A DNA stretch of 64,000 bases from Cellulomonas uda (GCF_006538705.1 NZ_BJLP01000009.1:1-64000); one strand, 5' to 3'. Counted from the first letter of the stretch, positions 16,667 through 25,768 are shown. Translations and numbers: made by a program. The notes: generated by a model not told the origin, from the letters alone.

Positions 16667-18733
16667 TCACGCGCCCCGGGCGCCCCGCACGCGTGGCGCG
16701 CGCGCGGGGCGCTGCGCTGCGGGGACCTCCTCGGGCGGCACGGCGGGGGAGTACCAGAACCCCTGGGCGCGGTCGACCCCGAGCCGGCGCAGCGTCGCCG
16801 CGGTCTGCTCGTCCTCGACGCCCTCGGCGACGACGCGCAGCCCGAACGAGTGCGCCAGGTCGACCATGGCCTGCACGACGACCTCGGACCGCTCGCCGTC
16901 GCGCAGGTCGGCGACGAACAGCCGGTCGATCTTGAGCTCGCCGACCGGCAGGTCGCGCAGCTGCGAGATGGACGTGTTGCCGATGCCGAAGTCGTCGATC
17001 GCGACGTGCACACCCAGCGCGCCGAGCCGCTCCAGCACGGGCACGATGCGCGAGGGGTCGGCGACGAGCGCGGTCTCGGTGATCTCGACCTCGAGCAGCG
17101 CCGCGGGCACGTCGTGCTCGACCAGGAGCCCCTCGATTGCGTCGACCACCGCGGTCGTCGTGACGTCGTGCGCGGACAGGTTGACCGCGACCGGCAGCGG
17201 CGTGCCCGCCTCGCGCCACCGTGCGAGCTGGGTGATCGCACTGGTCAGCGCGAACCTGGTGAGCTCGTGAATGAGGCCCGACTGCTCCGCCAGCGGGATG
17301 AACGCGCCCGGCAGCAGCAGCCCGCGCGTCGGGTGGTCCCAGCGCATCAGGGCCTCGTACCCGACGGGGCGGCCCGTCTCGAGGGACACCTTCGGCTGGT
17401 AGTGCATGACGAGCTCGGACTCGCCGACGGGCGCCTCGATCGCGTGGTGCAGGTCGCCGAGCAGGACGAGGCGCTGCGGCGAGGAGTGGTCCTCGTCGGG
17501 GTCGTACACCGCGACGCCCGTGCGGTGGTGCTTGGCGGAGTACATCGCGACGTCCGCGGTGCGCATGAGCGAGGACGCGTCGCTCGCGTGGTCCGGGATG
17601 CACGCGACGCCCACGGACGTCTCCACGTGCAGGGACATCTCCCCGAGCTGGAACGGCGGGATGAACAGCTGGCGCACGCGGCGGGCCAGCCGCTCGGCGT
17701 TCGCGACCGACCGCACGTCGGGCAGGAGCACCGCGAACTCGTCGCCGCCGAGCCGCGCGACGACGTCCTCGTCGCGCAGCGCGCCGCGCAGCCGCTCCGC
17801 GACCTGCTCGAGCAGCTCGTCGCCGTGGTCGTGCCCGAGCGAGTCGTTGATGTCCTTGAACCGGTCGATGTCGAGCAGCACCAGGCCGACCCGACCGCCG
17901 GACCGCAGCGCCTCGGCGACGTCGCGGCGCATGCGGTCCGCGAGCAGGCGACGGTTCGGCAGGCCGGTCAGCGAGTCGAGCAGCGCGAGCCGCGCGTTCT
18001 CCATCGCCGACGCCTGCAGACGCTTGGACGTCGCGTGCACGGTGCGGAACAGCAGGAGCCACAGGGCGACCAGCCCGCCGCCGACGACGAGCGTGACCGT
18101 GCCGCGGGCCTGCGTGAGTGTGGCGACCGCCTCGGTGTGGTCGAGCACGATCTCAGCCGCGCCGATCACCGGGTCGGAGCCGCCCGCACCCGGTGCGGCG
18201 GTGGGCAGCGGCGAGCCGATCACCGCGCCCGCCAGGTCGCGCGCGTCCGACGCCCGCACGGGCACGTACACGTCGAGCACCTCGGTGACGGTCGCGCCCG
18301 TGCCGATCGAGTCGACCTGGTTGACGTCGTCGAGCACCTGCGCGTCGGCCTCGCCGTCGGCGAGCACCTGCGCGAGCCGCTCGGTGTCCGGGAAGCCCAC
18401 GGTGGCATCGGTCGAGCTGTACATCAGCGCGCCCGCGGTGCTCCACAGCCGCAGCTCGACGAGGCGCGACGAGAACAGCGAGGTCGCGCTGCGCACGGAC
18501 TCGCGCTGCGCGTCGCTCAGCACCGCGATGTCGAACGCCTCGGGAGGCAGCGGTGCGGCGGCGTACGCCATGACCGAGGCCGCCGACTGCGTGCCGTCGC
18601 GCACCGACTGCTCGTGCATGACCCGCCCGGTCATCCACACGAGCGCGACGCCGAGGGCGGCCATGGCGAGGAAGCTCACGACGCCGAAGTAGCGCGTGAG
18701 CGACCAGCGTCGCCGTGCGGCGGCTCGCGCCAC
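16667..18733 (-). CDS. Membrane GGDEF-EAL c-di-GMP enzyme
   Basis: 688 residues. Two membrane helices (about 15-35 and 215-235) flank an extracytoplasmic sensor region; then a GGDEF domain with intact GGDEF at 329-333 (ARLGGDEFAVLL) and an EAL domain with intact EAL at 460-462, NLSAHDV, EITET, DDFGIGNTS and EGVED. Both active sites look complete, so it may both make and degrade cyclic di-GMP. Start GTG 18733 follows GGAGGGAGG. It is 108 bp upstream of the TasA/SipW unit on the same strand, which suggests second-messenger input to the matrix locus. Confidence 0.93.
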   Translation of the reverse strand: MARAAARRRWSLTRYFGVVSFLAMAALGVALVWMTGRVMHEQSVRDGTQSAASVMAYAAAPLPPEAFDIAVLSDAQRESVRSATSLFSSRLVELRLWSTAGALMYSSTDATVGFPDTERLAQVLADGEADAQVLDDVNQVDSIGTGATVTEVLDVYVPVRASDARDLAGAVIGSPLPTAAPGAGGSDPVIGAAEIVLDHTEAVATLTQARGTVTLVVGGGLVALWLLLFRTVHATSKRLQASAMENARLALLDSLTGLPNRRLLADRMRRDVAEALRSGGRVGLVLLDIDRFKDINDSLGHDHGDELLEQVAERLRGALRDEDVVARLGGDEFAVLLPDVRSVANAERLARRVRQLFIPPFQLGEMSLHVETSVGVACIPDHASDASSLMRTADVAMYSAKHHRTGVAVYDPDEDHSSPQRLVLLGDLHHAIEAPVGESELVMHYQPKVSLETGRPVGYEALMRWDHPTRGLLLPGAFIPLAEQSGLIHELTRFALTSAITQLARWREAGTPLPVAVNLSAHDVTTTAVVDAIEGLLVEHDVPAALLEVEITETALVADPSRIVPVLERLGALGVHVAIDDFGIGNTSISQLRDLPVGELKIDRLFVADLRDGERSEVVVQAMVDLAHSFGLRVVAEGVEDEQTAATLRRLGVDRAQGFWYSPAVPPEEVPAAQRPARAPRVRGARGA

Positions 18734-18767
18734 GGGGCCTCCCTCCGGTCCGCCCGGTCCCTACCGG

Positions 18768-18773
18768 AGGTTA
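18768..18773 (-). promoter_or_regulatory. -10 TAACCT for the GGDEF-EAL gene
   Basis: TAACCT on the minus strand, about 35 nt upstream of GTG 18733, leaves a short leader that contains the GGAGGGAGG ribosome-binding site. No convincing -35 was found. Confidence 0.4.
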
Positions 18774-18897
18774 GGCGGTGGCGGCCCCCGCGGCGAGCAC
18801 CACCCGTCCTCGACGCGCGGGAACGACCGCGCATGTGGTCGTGTTGAGGGCGATGGACGGCGCGCACGACGCGCGTCGCGGGCGAGGAGGTGGGCAC

Positions 18898-19308
18898 GTG
18901 ACGTACGAGGTCACGAAGACCGACGAGCAGTGGGCGCTCGAGCTCGAGCCGCAGGAGTTCGCGGTCCTGCGGCGCGCGGGCACCGAGCGCGCGTTCACGG
19001 GCGCGCTGCTCGGCGAGAAGCGCCGCGGCGTGTACCGGTGTCGCGCGTGCGGTGGCGAGCTGTTCTCGTCGGACGCGAAGTTCGACTCGCACTGCGGGTG
19101 GCCGAGCTTCTTCACGCCGCTCGCGGGCGACGCGGTCGAGCTGGTCGAGGACCGGTCGCACGGGATGGTCCGCACCGAGGTGCGGTGCGCCCGGTGCGGC
19201 TCGCACCTGGGCCACGTGTTCGACGACGCGCCCCAGACGCCGACGGGCGACCGGTTCTGCATGAACTCGGTGAGCCTGACGTTCGAGCCGGTGGACGCCC
19301 AGGGCTGA
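18898..19308 (+). CDS. msrB: Peptide-methionine (R)-S-oxide reductase MsrB
   Basis: 136 residues from GTG 18898, chosen because GAGGAGG lies 6 nt upstream and it gives the standard length. It reduces methionine-R-sulfoxide in oxidised proteins. Two CxxC zinc pairs (YRCRACGGEL and VRCARCGSHLGH) and the catalytic Cys121 in RFCMNSVSL are present, with the conserved HCGWPSFF and HVFDDAP signatures. It appears to be transcribed alone. Confidence 0.96.
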   Translation: MTYEVTKTDEQWALELEPQEFAVLRRAGTERAFTGALLGEKRRGVYRCRACGGELFSSDAKFDSHCGWPSFFTPLAGDAVELVEDRSHGMVRTEVRCARCGSHLGHVFDDAPQTPTGDRFCMNSVSLTFEPVDAQG

Positions 19309-19350
19309 GGACCGGGCCGTCAGCCGGACGAGGGCTCCCGACCCGCCGCC

Positions 19351-19369
19351 CGGGTGCCGGGAGCACCCG
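19351..19369. terminator. Hairpin downstream of msrB
   Basis: CGGGTGC-CGGGA-GCACCCG, a 7-bp stem with a 5-nt loop, about 43 bp after the msrB stop. No T-run follows, as is usual in high-G+C actinobacteria. Confidence 0.45.
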
Positions 19370-19473
19370 TCCGGGCCTCGTCGGCGGGACACGCCTGATC
19401 CGTTCGGTCGACACACCGGGCGAACCTGCGAGACGGGCTGAAGCCGGGGCCCGTACGCGCCGATAATGACCGC

Positions 19474-20226
19474 GTGGACGAGGTGCTCACGGTGCGACGG
19501 TGGCGGCGGTACGGCGCCGACCGGCTCTACGTGACCCACGAGACCGGTGCGCGGGTCGGGTCGATCGACCTGCAGTCGGGTGAGGTGGTCGTCGAGGAGC
19601 CGGAGCTCGAGGAGGGTCTGCGCCGGGCGGCGCAGGAGTTCCTGCGCGGCGACGGCAACGAGATCACGCTCCCGCTGCCCCGCCAGCCGTTCGGCGAGCC
19701 CGAGCGCACCGCGCTGCACGCGTGGCTCGGCCCCACGGACGAGCCGCGCGCGGAGCGCGGCGCACCGCTGCGCACGCGCCTCGAGCGCCTGTACGCCGAG
19801 GGCTGGCACGTGGTGCACGACGTGCCGCTGGGCCGGCAGGGGACGGTCGTGGAGCACCTGCTCGTCGGCCCCGGCGGCATCCTCACCGTCGCGGAACGCG
19901 GCACGCCCGGCGAGCGCGTCGTCGTGCGTGGCCGGCTCATGACCATCGGCGGGACGCCCGTCGGCCACCTGCACGCGGCCCGCATGGAGGCCGCCCGGGT
20001 GCAGGGGCTGCTGCTGCGCGCGGGGTGCGCCGACATCACGGTCCGGGCGCTCGTCGTCGTCCGCGGGGAGCTGCAGGTCGAGGTCCCGCCCGCGCCCGGG
20101 GAGGCCGTCGTCGTGACGCGTGGCGAGCTGCCGCGCGCGATCCGCGGGCTCGCACCCGTGCTCGAGCCGGACCGTGTCGCGGCCGTCGCGCACGTCGCCC
20201 GGCAGCGCGTCACCTGGACGCGATAG
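19474..20226 (+). CDS. NERD-domain protein
   Basis: 250 residues. The stretch from about 110 (LYAEGWHVVHDVPLGRQGTVVEHLLVGPGGILTVAERG) matches the nuclease-related NERD fold, in which a Glu/Asp and a QxK-like pair are found; here the sequence is more diverged and nuclease activity is doubtful. No membrane helix. Start GTG 19474 has GATAAT exactly 6 nt upstream (19462-19467) and no ribosome-binding site, so it is probably leaderless. Not part of an obvious operon. Confidence 0.75.
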   Translation: MDEVLTVRRWRRYGADRLYVTHETGARVGSIDLQSGEVVVEEPELEEGLRRAAQEFLRGDGNEITLPLPRQPFGEPERTALHAWLGPTDEPRAERGAPLRTRLERLYAEGWHVVHDVPLGRQGTVVEHLLVGPGGILTVAERGTPGERVVVRGRLMTIGGTPVGHLHAARMEAARVQGLLLRAGCADITVRALVVVRGELQVEVPPAPGEAVVVTRGELPRAIRGLAPVLEPDRVAAVAHVARQRVTWTR

Positions 20227-20350
20227 CACCCGGATGCGTCCGATCCGGGCCATCGGGCACGGACCGGCGCAGAACGTTCACCCCTTCGGGCTCGACGTCG
20301 GCCCGGGCGAACCGTTCCCACAGGGGCACCTCACGCGCCAAGATGTGCGC

Positions 20351-20830
20351 GTGATGGACGACGACCTGCAACAGCTCGAGCGCGAGCTCGGCTTGTTCCT
20401 GCGCCGAGCGACCGCGTCCTCGACCGCGATGGCGCGGCGGGTGCACCCGGAGCTCGAGCCCTCGGCGTACGAGCTGCTCGCGCTCATCGAGCGGACGCCC
20501 GGGGTGCGCGCGAGCGACCTGGCCGCGTACATCGGGGTGGGACGCGGGACGATGTCCCGCCAGCTCGCGCGGCTCGGCGCGCTGGGGCTCCTGACGCGCT
20601 CGCCCGACCCGGACGACTTCCGCGGCCAGCTCCTCGCGCTGACGCCCGAGGGGTCGTGCCGGCTCGCCTCCGCGCAGCAGGCGCGGACCGACTTCCTGGC
20701 CCGCGCGCTCGAGGACTGGGCGCCGGAGCAGATCTCCCAGCTCACCGCGCAGCTGGGCCGGCTCAACCGCGACCTGTCCTCGGCGTGGGCGACGCAGCCC
20801 GCGACGCCGGCCGCGTCGGCGGTGGGCTGA
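20351..20830 (+). CDS. MarR-family transcriptional regulator
   Basis: 159 residues with the MarR winged helix: LALIERTPGVRASDLAAYIGVGRGTMSRQLARLGALGLLTRSPDPDDFRG, the last part being the wing. Start is GTG 20351 (with CAAGAT 6 nt upstream, leaderless pattern) or the next codon ATG 20354. The downstream exporter gene is on the opposite strand behind a strong bidirectional hairpin, so this regulator is not in an operon with it. Its target is unknown. Confidence 0.88.
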   Translation: MMDDDLQQLERELGLFLRRATASSTAMARRVHPELEPSAYELLALIERTPGVRASDLAAYIGVGRGTMSRQLARLGALGLLTRSPDPDDFRGQLLALTPEGSCRLASAQQARTDFLARALEDWAPEQISQLTAQLGRLNRDLSSAWATQPATPAASAVG

Positions 20831-20904
20831 CCTCGACGGCTTCACGCCGTGGCTCGACCTGCGGACGACGATCACGCTGGGGTGCACCTGAGCGGACGGT
20901 CGGA

Positions 20905-20951
20905 CCGACGACGACGGGGACGGGCGCGGGGCGAGTCCCCGTCGTCGTCGG
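20905..20951. terminator. Bidirectional terminator, 17-bp perfect stem
   Basis: CCGACGACGACGGGGAC (20905-20921) pairs perfectly with 20935-20951 around a 13-nt loop. It lies between the convergent MarR gene (stop 20830) and exporter gene (stop 20961). Confidence 0.85.
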
Positions 20952-20960
20952 GGTGGGACG

Positions 20961-22625
20961 TCAGCGGCGTCGCGCGCCGTCCGCGAGCTCGTCGCGCACC
21001 TGCTCGTCGGTGGCCTGCTCGTCGAGGAGCTGCTCGACGCCCGAGCGCCGGCCGAGCGGCACCTCCTTGAGGAACAGCACCGCCACCAGCGAGATGAGCG
21101 CGACGGGCGCGGCGAACAGGAACAGGTCGGCGATCGCGTCACCGAACGACTGCTCGACGACGGTGCGCACCGGGCCGGGGAGCGTCGACAGGTCGGGCAG
21201 CGTGCCGTCGCCGCCCATCGCGCCCGGGTCGATGCCCAGCTTGCCCAGGCCGGTGACGATGTAGTCCGTCGAGCGGTTCGACAGGACTGCGCCGAGCACC
21301 GAGACGCCGATCGCGCCACCGAGCGTCCGGAAGAATGCGACGGTCGAGGTGCCGGAGCCGACCTCGGAGACGTGCAGCGTGTTCTGCACGGCGAGCACCA
21401 GGTTCTGCATGAGCATGCCGACGCCCGCACCGAGGATCACCATGTACGCGCTGACGAGCACGAAGCTCGTGTCGTAGTGGATCGTGCCCATGAGGCCGAT
21501 GCCGGCGGTGAGCACCGCGGCGCCCCAGATCATGAACGCCTTGTAGCGGCCCGTCTTGGAGATGATCTGGCCGGACACGGTCGACGAGACGAGCACGCCC
21601 GCGATCATCGGGATCGTCATGAGGCCCGACTCGGTGGGGGTCTTGCCGCGGGCGAGCTGCATGTACTGGCTGAGGAACACCGAGGTGCCGAACATCGCGA
21701 TGCCCACCGCGATGCTGGCGATGACGGACAGCACGAGCGTGCGGTTGCGGAACAGGTGCAGCGGGATGATCGGCTCCGCGGCGCGGGACTCGACCCACAG
21801 CGCGGCCGCGAGCGTGACGACGGCACCGCCGACCATCGCGGCGGTCTGCCACGAGGCCCAGTCGAACGAGCTGCCGGCGAACGTGATCCACAGCAGGAGC
21901 AGCGCGATGCCGACCGAGATCAGCGTGGCGCCCCAGTAGTCGATCCGCACCACGCGGCGCGCGACCGTGGGCAGGTGCAGCGTGCGCTGGAGGACGACGA
22001 TCGCGAAGATCGCGAACGGCAGCCCGACGAAGAAGTTGGCGCGCCACGTGAGCGAGGAGTCGGTGATGACCCCGCCGAGCAGCGGGCCGCCGACCATCGA
22101 GATGCCCATGATCGCGCCCATGAGGCCCATGTACCGGCCGCGCTCGCGGGGGCTGATGATGTCCGCGATCAGCACGGTGCCGAGCGCCGTCATGCCGCCC
22201 GCGCCGATGCCCTGCAGGGCGCGCATCGCGATGAGCATGTCGGTGTTGTGCGCGAGGCCGGCCAGCGCGGACGACACGACGGTCACGGCCAGCGCGAGCT
22301 GCACGAGCAGCTTGCGGCTCACGAGGTCGGCGAGCTTGCCCCAGATCGGCGTGGAGATCGTGGTGGTCAGCAGGGTCGCGGTGACGACCCAGGTGAACGC
22401 CGACTGGCTCCCGCCGAGGTCGGTGATGATGCGGGGCAGCGAGGACGACACGACGCTCGTGGCGAGCATCGAGACGAACATCCCGAGCAGGATGCCGGAG
22501 AGCGCCTCGAGGACCTCGCGGCGGGTCATGGCGGGCGCGGTGGTGCCGGGCGCGGTGGTGCCGGGCGCGGTGGTGCCGGGCGCGGTGGTGCCGGGTGCGC
22601 CGGGCGGGGTGGGGTGCTGGGACAC
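20961..22625 (-). CDS. DHA2-family (EmrB/QacA) MFS multidrug exporter
   Basis: 554 residues with about 14 membrane helices. MFS motifs: WGKLADLVSRKLLVQ after helix 2 and the antiporter motif C region GGPLLGGVITD. The N-terminus before helix 1 carries four or five PGTTA repeats (MSQHPTPPGAPGTTAPGTTA...) encoded by a 15-bp tandem repeat. A proton-drug antiporter is likely. It lies 88 bp downstream of a MarR-type repressor gene on the same strand, a common arrangement for repressor-exporter operons. Confidence 0.92.
   Translation of the reverse strand: MSQHPTPPGAPGTTAPGTTAPGTTAPGTTAPAMTRREVLEALSGILLGMFVSMLATSVVSSSLPRIITDLGGSQSAFTWVVTATLLTTTISTPIWGKLADLVSRKLLVQLALAVTVVSSALAGLAHNTDMLIAMRALQGIGAGGMTALGTVLIADIISPRERGRYMGLMGAIMGISMVGGPLLGGVITDSSLTWRANFFVGLPFAIFAIVVLQRTLHLPTVARRVVRIDYWGATLISVGIALLLLWITFAGSSFDWASWQTAAMVGGAVVTLAAALWVESRAAEPIIPLHLFRNRTLVLSVIASIAVGIAMFGTSVFLSQYMQLARGKTPTESGLMTIPMIAGVLVSSTVSGQIISKTGRYKAFMIWGAAVLTAGIGLMGTIHYDTSFVLVSAYMVILGAGVGMLMQNLVLAVQNTLHVSEVGSGTSTVAFFRTLGGAIGVSVLGAVLSNRSTDYIVTGLGKLGIDPGAMGGDGTLPDLSTLPGPVRTVVEQSFGDAIADLFLFAAPVALISLVAVLFLKEVPLGRRSGVEQLLDEQATDEQVRDELADGARRR
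22533..22592 (-). repeat. 15-bp tandem repeat in the exporter N-terminus (4 copies)
   Basis: GGGCGCGGTGGTGCC (plus-strand reading) is repeated at 22533, 22548, 22563 and 22578, coding for repeated PGTTA. Copy number may vary between strains. Confidence 0.95.
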
Positions 22626-22713
22626 GGTGTTCCTGGTTCTCTTCGTGCGGTCGGGGCCCGGCGTCGTCGGCGGGGTGCGGTGCGGCTGGTGCGAGGGGGA
22701 GCGCGAGGCGGCG

Positions 22714-23193
22714 TCAGGCGGGTGTGCGGTCGGGTAGGACGCTCGCGCGGTCGAACGTCGCGCTGAGCCGGACGAGCATTTCGGTGGCCGCCGCGAGGTC
22801 GCGGTCGTCCCAGTCGGCGAACAGGTCGGCGGTGCGCTCCGCGAGGGCCGCCTCGATCTCCTCGGCGCGCGCGACGCCCGCGGGGGTCAGGTGCAGCGTG
22901 CGGGCCCGGCGGTCGTCGGTGTCGACGATGCGCTCGACGAGACCGTCGTCGACGAGCTGGCTGACCTGGCGGCTGGCGACGGACACGTCGACCCGCATGA
23001 GGTGTGCGACGTCGCCGACCTGGGTGGGGTTCCCCTCGCGGGCGCGTGTCGCGAGGGTGCGGATGAGCGCGGCGGTGGCCCGGCTGCAGTCGATGCCGCG
23101 GACGAGGGGTGCGCTCGCGTCGCGCAGCGTGCGCCAGAACGTCTCGGCGGCACGGAGCATCGCGAGCTCGGGGTTCTGCTGGTGGGCGGTCAC
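22714..23193 (-). CDS. MarR-family repressor of the adjacent exporter
   Basis: 159 residues from GTG 23193, selected because GAGG precedes it by 6 nt; the frame stays open further upstream but that part crosses the operator region. Winged-helix signature: PTQVGDVAHLMRVDVSVASRQVSQLVDDGLVERIVDTDDRRARTLHLT, with the DxRxR wing typical of MarR. Cys in GIDCSRA and none in the recognition helix. Two palindromic TTGC/GCAA elements stand 17-61 bp upstream, consistent with autorepression and control of the exporter gene downstream. Confidence 0.9.
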   Translation of the reverse strand: MTAHQQNPELAMLRAAETFWRTLRDASAPLVRGIDCSRATAALIRTLATRAREGNPTQVGDVAHLMRVDVSVASRQVSQLVDDGLVERIVDTDDRRARTLHLTPAGVARAEEIEAALAERTADLFADWDDRDLAAATEMLVRLSATFDRASVLPDRTPA

Positions 23194-23209
23194 AGGGTCC
23201 TCACTGGTG

Positions 23210-23254
23210 GTTGCTGCATGCAACTGTACCCGCCGATGTGTGCAGCATGCAACG
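23210..23254. promoter_or_regulatory. Twin MarR-type operators
   Basis: GTTGC-TGCAT-GCAAC at 23210-23224 is an inverted repeat, and GCATGCAAC recurs at 23246-23254, exactly 30 bp after its first occurrence (23216-23224), that is about three helical turns. The local A+T content is higher than its surroundings. Position just upstream of the MarR gene supports an operator role. Confidence 0.65.
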
Positions 23255-23337
23255 AATCCGGACGTCTCGTGGCTCACACGCCGAGCGCCGCCCCCGGCAG
23301 GGAGCGGCGCTCGCGAGGGACGGCCCGGCGGGGCGCG

Positions 23338-24885
23338 TCAGGCGGTCTGCCCGCGGCGCTGGACCCGCACCCCCTCCATGTCCTCGAGCTCGACGCCCTT
23401 CGTCTCCGGCACGCGCCAGAGCGTGAACACGAACGACAGCGCCGCGAACAGCGCGTACATGAAGTACGGCACCGACGCGCCGAACGCTCCCAGCAGCGGC
23501 GGGAACGAGATCGTGATGAGGAAGTTCGCGATCCACTGCGCGGCCGCGGCGACGCCGAGGGCAGCGGCCCGGATGCGGTTGGGGAACATCTCGCCGAGCA
23601 GCACCCACACCAGCGGGCCCCACGTCGCGCCGAAGAACACGACGAACGCGTTCGCCGCGATCAGCGCGGTCGTGCCCCAGCCGTCGGGCAGCTGCGTCAG
23701 CACCTCGCCCGCGTTCTCCGGGTCGGGCACCTCGTAGGAGTTGAGGAACGCGATCGCCATGACCGCCAGGCACACCGCCATCCCCGCGGAGCCGATCAGC
23801 AGCAGCGGACGGCGGCCCACCTTGTCGACGAGCGCGATCGCGATGAACGTGACGACGACGTTGGTGACCGCCGTGATCGTCGAGATCGTGAACGAGTCGC
23901 TCTCGTCGAACCCGACGGCCTGCCACAGCGTGTTCGAGTAGTAGAAGATCACGTTGATCCCGACGAACTGCTGGAACACCGACAGCAGGATCCCGACCCA
24001 CACCACCGGCAGGAGCCCGAACCGCGGCCCGCGCAGGCTCGCCTTGGGCGCGTGCTCGTCGCTGCGGATCGTGTTCTCGATCTCGGCGACCCGGTCGGCG
24101 GCCTCCTCGCGCGTGCCGAGCACGTCCGTCAGCACCGCCAGCGCCTCGTCCTGGCGGCCCTTGCTCACCAGGTAGCGCGGCGACTCGGGGATACGCAGCG
24201 CGAGGATCCCGTACACCGTGGCGGGCACCACCGCGACGATGAACATCCACCGCCACGCCTCGAGCCCGAGCCACAGCTCGCCCGCCGCGTCCGCGCCCTC
24301 GCCCGGCGTCGCCAGCGCGAGCAGCTGGTCGGACAGCAGCGCGGCGAAGATGCCGATGACGATCGCGAGCTGCTGCAGCGAGCCGAGCCGCCCGCGGATC
24401 ACCGCGGGCGCGATCTCCGCGATGTAGGCGGGTGCGATCACGGACGCGATGCCGATGCCGACCCCCGCGAGGAACCGCCACAGGATCAGGTCCCACACGC
24501 CGAACGCGATACCGGACAGGATCGACGAGACGAAGAACAGCACCGCGCCGATGAACATGACGCGCGTGCGGCCGTACCGGTCCGCGAGCCGACCGCCCAG
24601 CCAGGCACCGAGCGCGCAGCCCAGCAGCGCGACCGCGACCGCGAAGCCCGACAGCGCGTCGCTGAGGCCGAACTCGTCGGTGAACGCCTTGACCGCGCCG
24701 TTGATCACCGACGAGTCGAAGCCGAACAGGAACCCGCCGACCGCCGCCGCCACGGCGAGCGCGACGGCCTTCCCGTGGTGCGGGCTGCGCCGGGCGTCCG
24801 CGGGACCCCCGGCACCCCCCGGCCCGCCGCCCGCGCCGCTGCGGACCGTCTCCGGACCTGTGGACGCCTCCGGACCTGTGGACAT
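23338..24885 (-). CDS. Sugar-porter family MFS transporter (proton symporter)
   Basis: 515 residues, 12 membrane helices. Sugar porter signatures are clear: LFGFDSSVINGA in helix 1, GGRLADRYGRTRVM after helix 2, PAYIAEIAPAVIRGRLGSLQQL at helices 4-5, RIPESPRYLVSKGR before the central loop, FQQFVGINVIFYYS in helix 7, DKVGRRPLLLIG, and PETKGVELEDME at the C-terminus. Likely imports a hexose or pentose with H+, fitting a polysaccharide-degrading organism; the exact sugar cannot be read. N-terminal 40 residues are Gly/Pro/Ser-rich. No sugar-metabolism operon surrounds it. Confidence 0.93.
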   Translation of the reverse strand: MSTGPEASTGPETVRSGAGGGPGGAGGPADARRSPHHGKAVALAVAAAVGGFLFGFDSSVINGAVKAFTDEFGLSDALSGFAVAVALLGCALGAWLGGRLADRYGRTRVMFIGAVLFFVSSILSGIAFGVWDLILWRFLAGVGIGIASVIAPAYIAEIAPAVIRGRLGSLQQLAIVIGIFAALLSDQLLALATPGEGADAAGELWLGLEAWRWMFIVAVVPATVYGILALRIPESPRYLVSKGRQDEALAVLTDVLGTREEAADRVAEIENTIRSDEHAPKASLRGPRFGLLPVVWVGILLSVFQQFVGINVIFYYSNTLWQAVGFDESDSFTISTITAVTNVVVTFIAIALVDKVGRRPLLLIGSAGMAVCLAVMAIAFLNSYEVPDPENAGEVLTQLPDGWGTTALIAANAFVVFFGATWGPLVWVLLGEMFPNRIRAAALGVAAAAQWIANFLITISFPPLLGAFGASVPYFMYALFAALSFVFTLWRVPETKGVELEDMEGVRVQRRGQTA

Positions 24886-25086
24886 GGTGTGCGCCCCTCT
24901 CGTCACGTCGCGGCCCCGTCGCGCCGCCCCGAGGTCCACCCTGACGCCGACGCCCGTGCGCTGCACGTCGAGAGGTGGCACGTCGAGCGCCCACGGTGCC
25001 GTCCGCGTTGCTATCTGCGACGACGGCTGCGACGTCGGCCGATGCCCGGGCGGCCCGCTCGGGGGAGACTGGGCGCGGAGGTGACG

Positions 25087-25722
25087 ATGTCCGACGAACC
25101 GCGCCGGCCCCGGCGTCCCGCGATGCTCGACCCCCAGGCGGCGGACGAGCTGCCCGGCGAGCTCGACCCCGCGCTGCGAGCCGAGGTCGCGCACACGACC
25201 GCGGCCGCGCTCGTCCACCAGGGCCGCGCCAACCAGGACCCGCAGGTGGTGGCCCGGCTGGTCGCGCTCGTCGAGACCGAGGGGCTGGACGTGGTCGCCG
25301 GGCTGTGGTCCGACAGCGCGCCCGCGACGCTGCCCGGCGCGCTGTGGCGGCTGTACGTGCTGCGCGAGTGGGTGCGCCGCGACCCGGAGACCATCGCCGA
25401 CCGGTACCGGCAGGGCACCGCCGCGGTCCCGGTGCACGACGTGGTCGCGGGCGTCGCACAGGCACCGGGGCCCGCCGACGTGCGGGCGGTGGCCGACGCC
25501 GTGCTCTCGGGCGTCTACACGGGCGACCTCGACGTCGCGCTCGAGCGGGCGGGCGCGTTCTGCCGCGTGCTGGCCGCGGGGGCCGCGATCGACGCCGACC
25601 ACCTGGACGCGGTCGACCCGCGCGGTGCGACGCGTCAGACCTTCGGCGCGTCCGCGCTGCTGCGCACGGCCGAGGAGCTCGAGCACGCCGCACAGCTCTG
25701 GCGCGCCGGCCGGCTCGAGTAG
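25087..25722 (+). CDS. Conserved actinobacterial hypothetical protein
   Basis: 211 residues from ATG 25087 with GGAGG 5 nt upstream. Soluble, alpha-helical in appearance, with WRLYVLREWVRRDPETIADRYR in the middle and repeated VxxVAxAVLSGVYTGDLDVALERAGAFCRVLAAG further on. I do not recognise a catalytic motif. It resembles proteins found in many actinomycetes without assigned role. Transcribed alone, convergent with the phosphate transporter gene. Confidence 0.75.
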   Translation: MSDEPRRPRRPAMLDPQAADELPGELDPALRAEVAHTTAAALVHQGRANQDPQVVARLVALVETEGLDVVAGLWSDSAPATLPGALWRLYVLREWVRRDPETIADRYRQGTAAVPVHDVVAGVAQAPGPADVRAVADAVLSGVYTGDLDVALERAGAFCRVLAAGAAIDADHLDAVDPRGATRQTFGASALLRTAEELEHAAQLWRAGRLE

Positions 25723-25768
25723 GGCCGGGGCCGCGTCGCGATGCGGGTGGTCCGCCGCGGCGTGCGGG

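Noticed and set aside
15194-18847. 1217-codon plus-strand frame opposite the sipW/tasA/GGDEF-EAL genes
   Set aside because: Shadow of real minus-strand genes with intact SGSM, GGDEF and EAL motifs.
22533-22592. 15-bp repeats considered as a CRISPR or minisatellite locus
   Set aside because: Units are contiguous, in frame and inside a protein N-terminus; there are no spacers.
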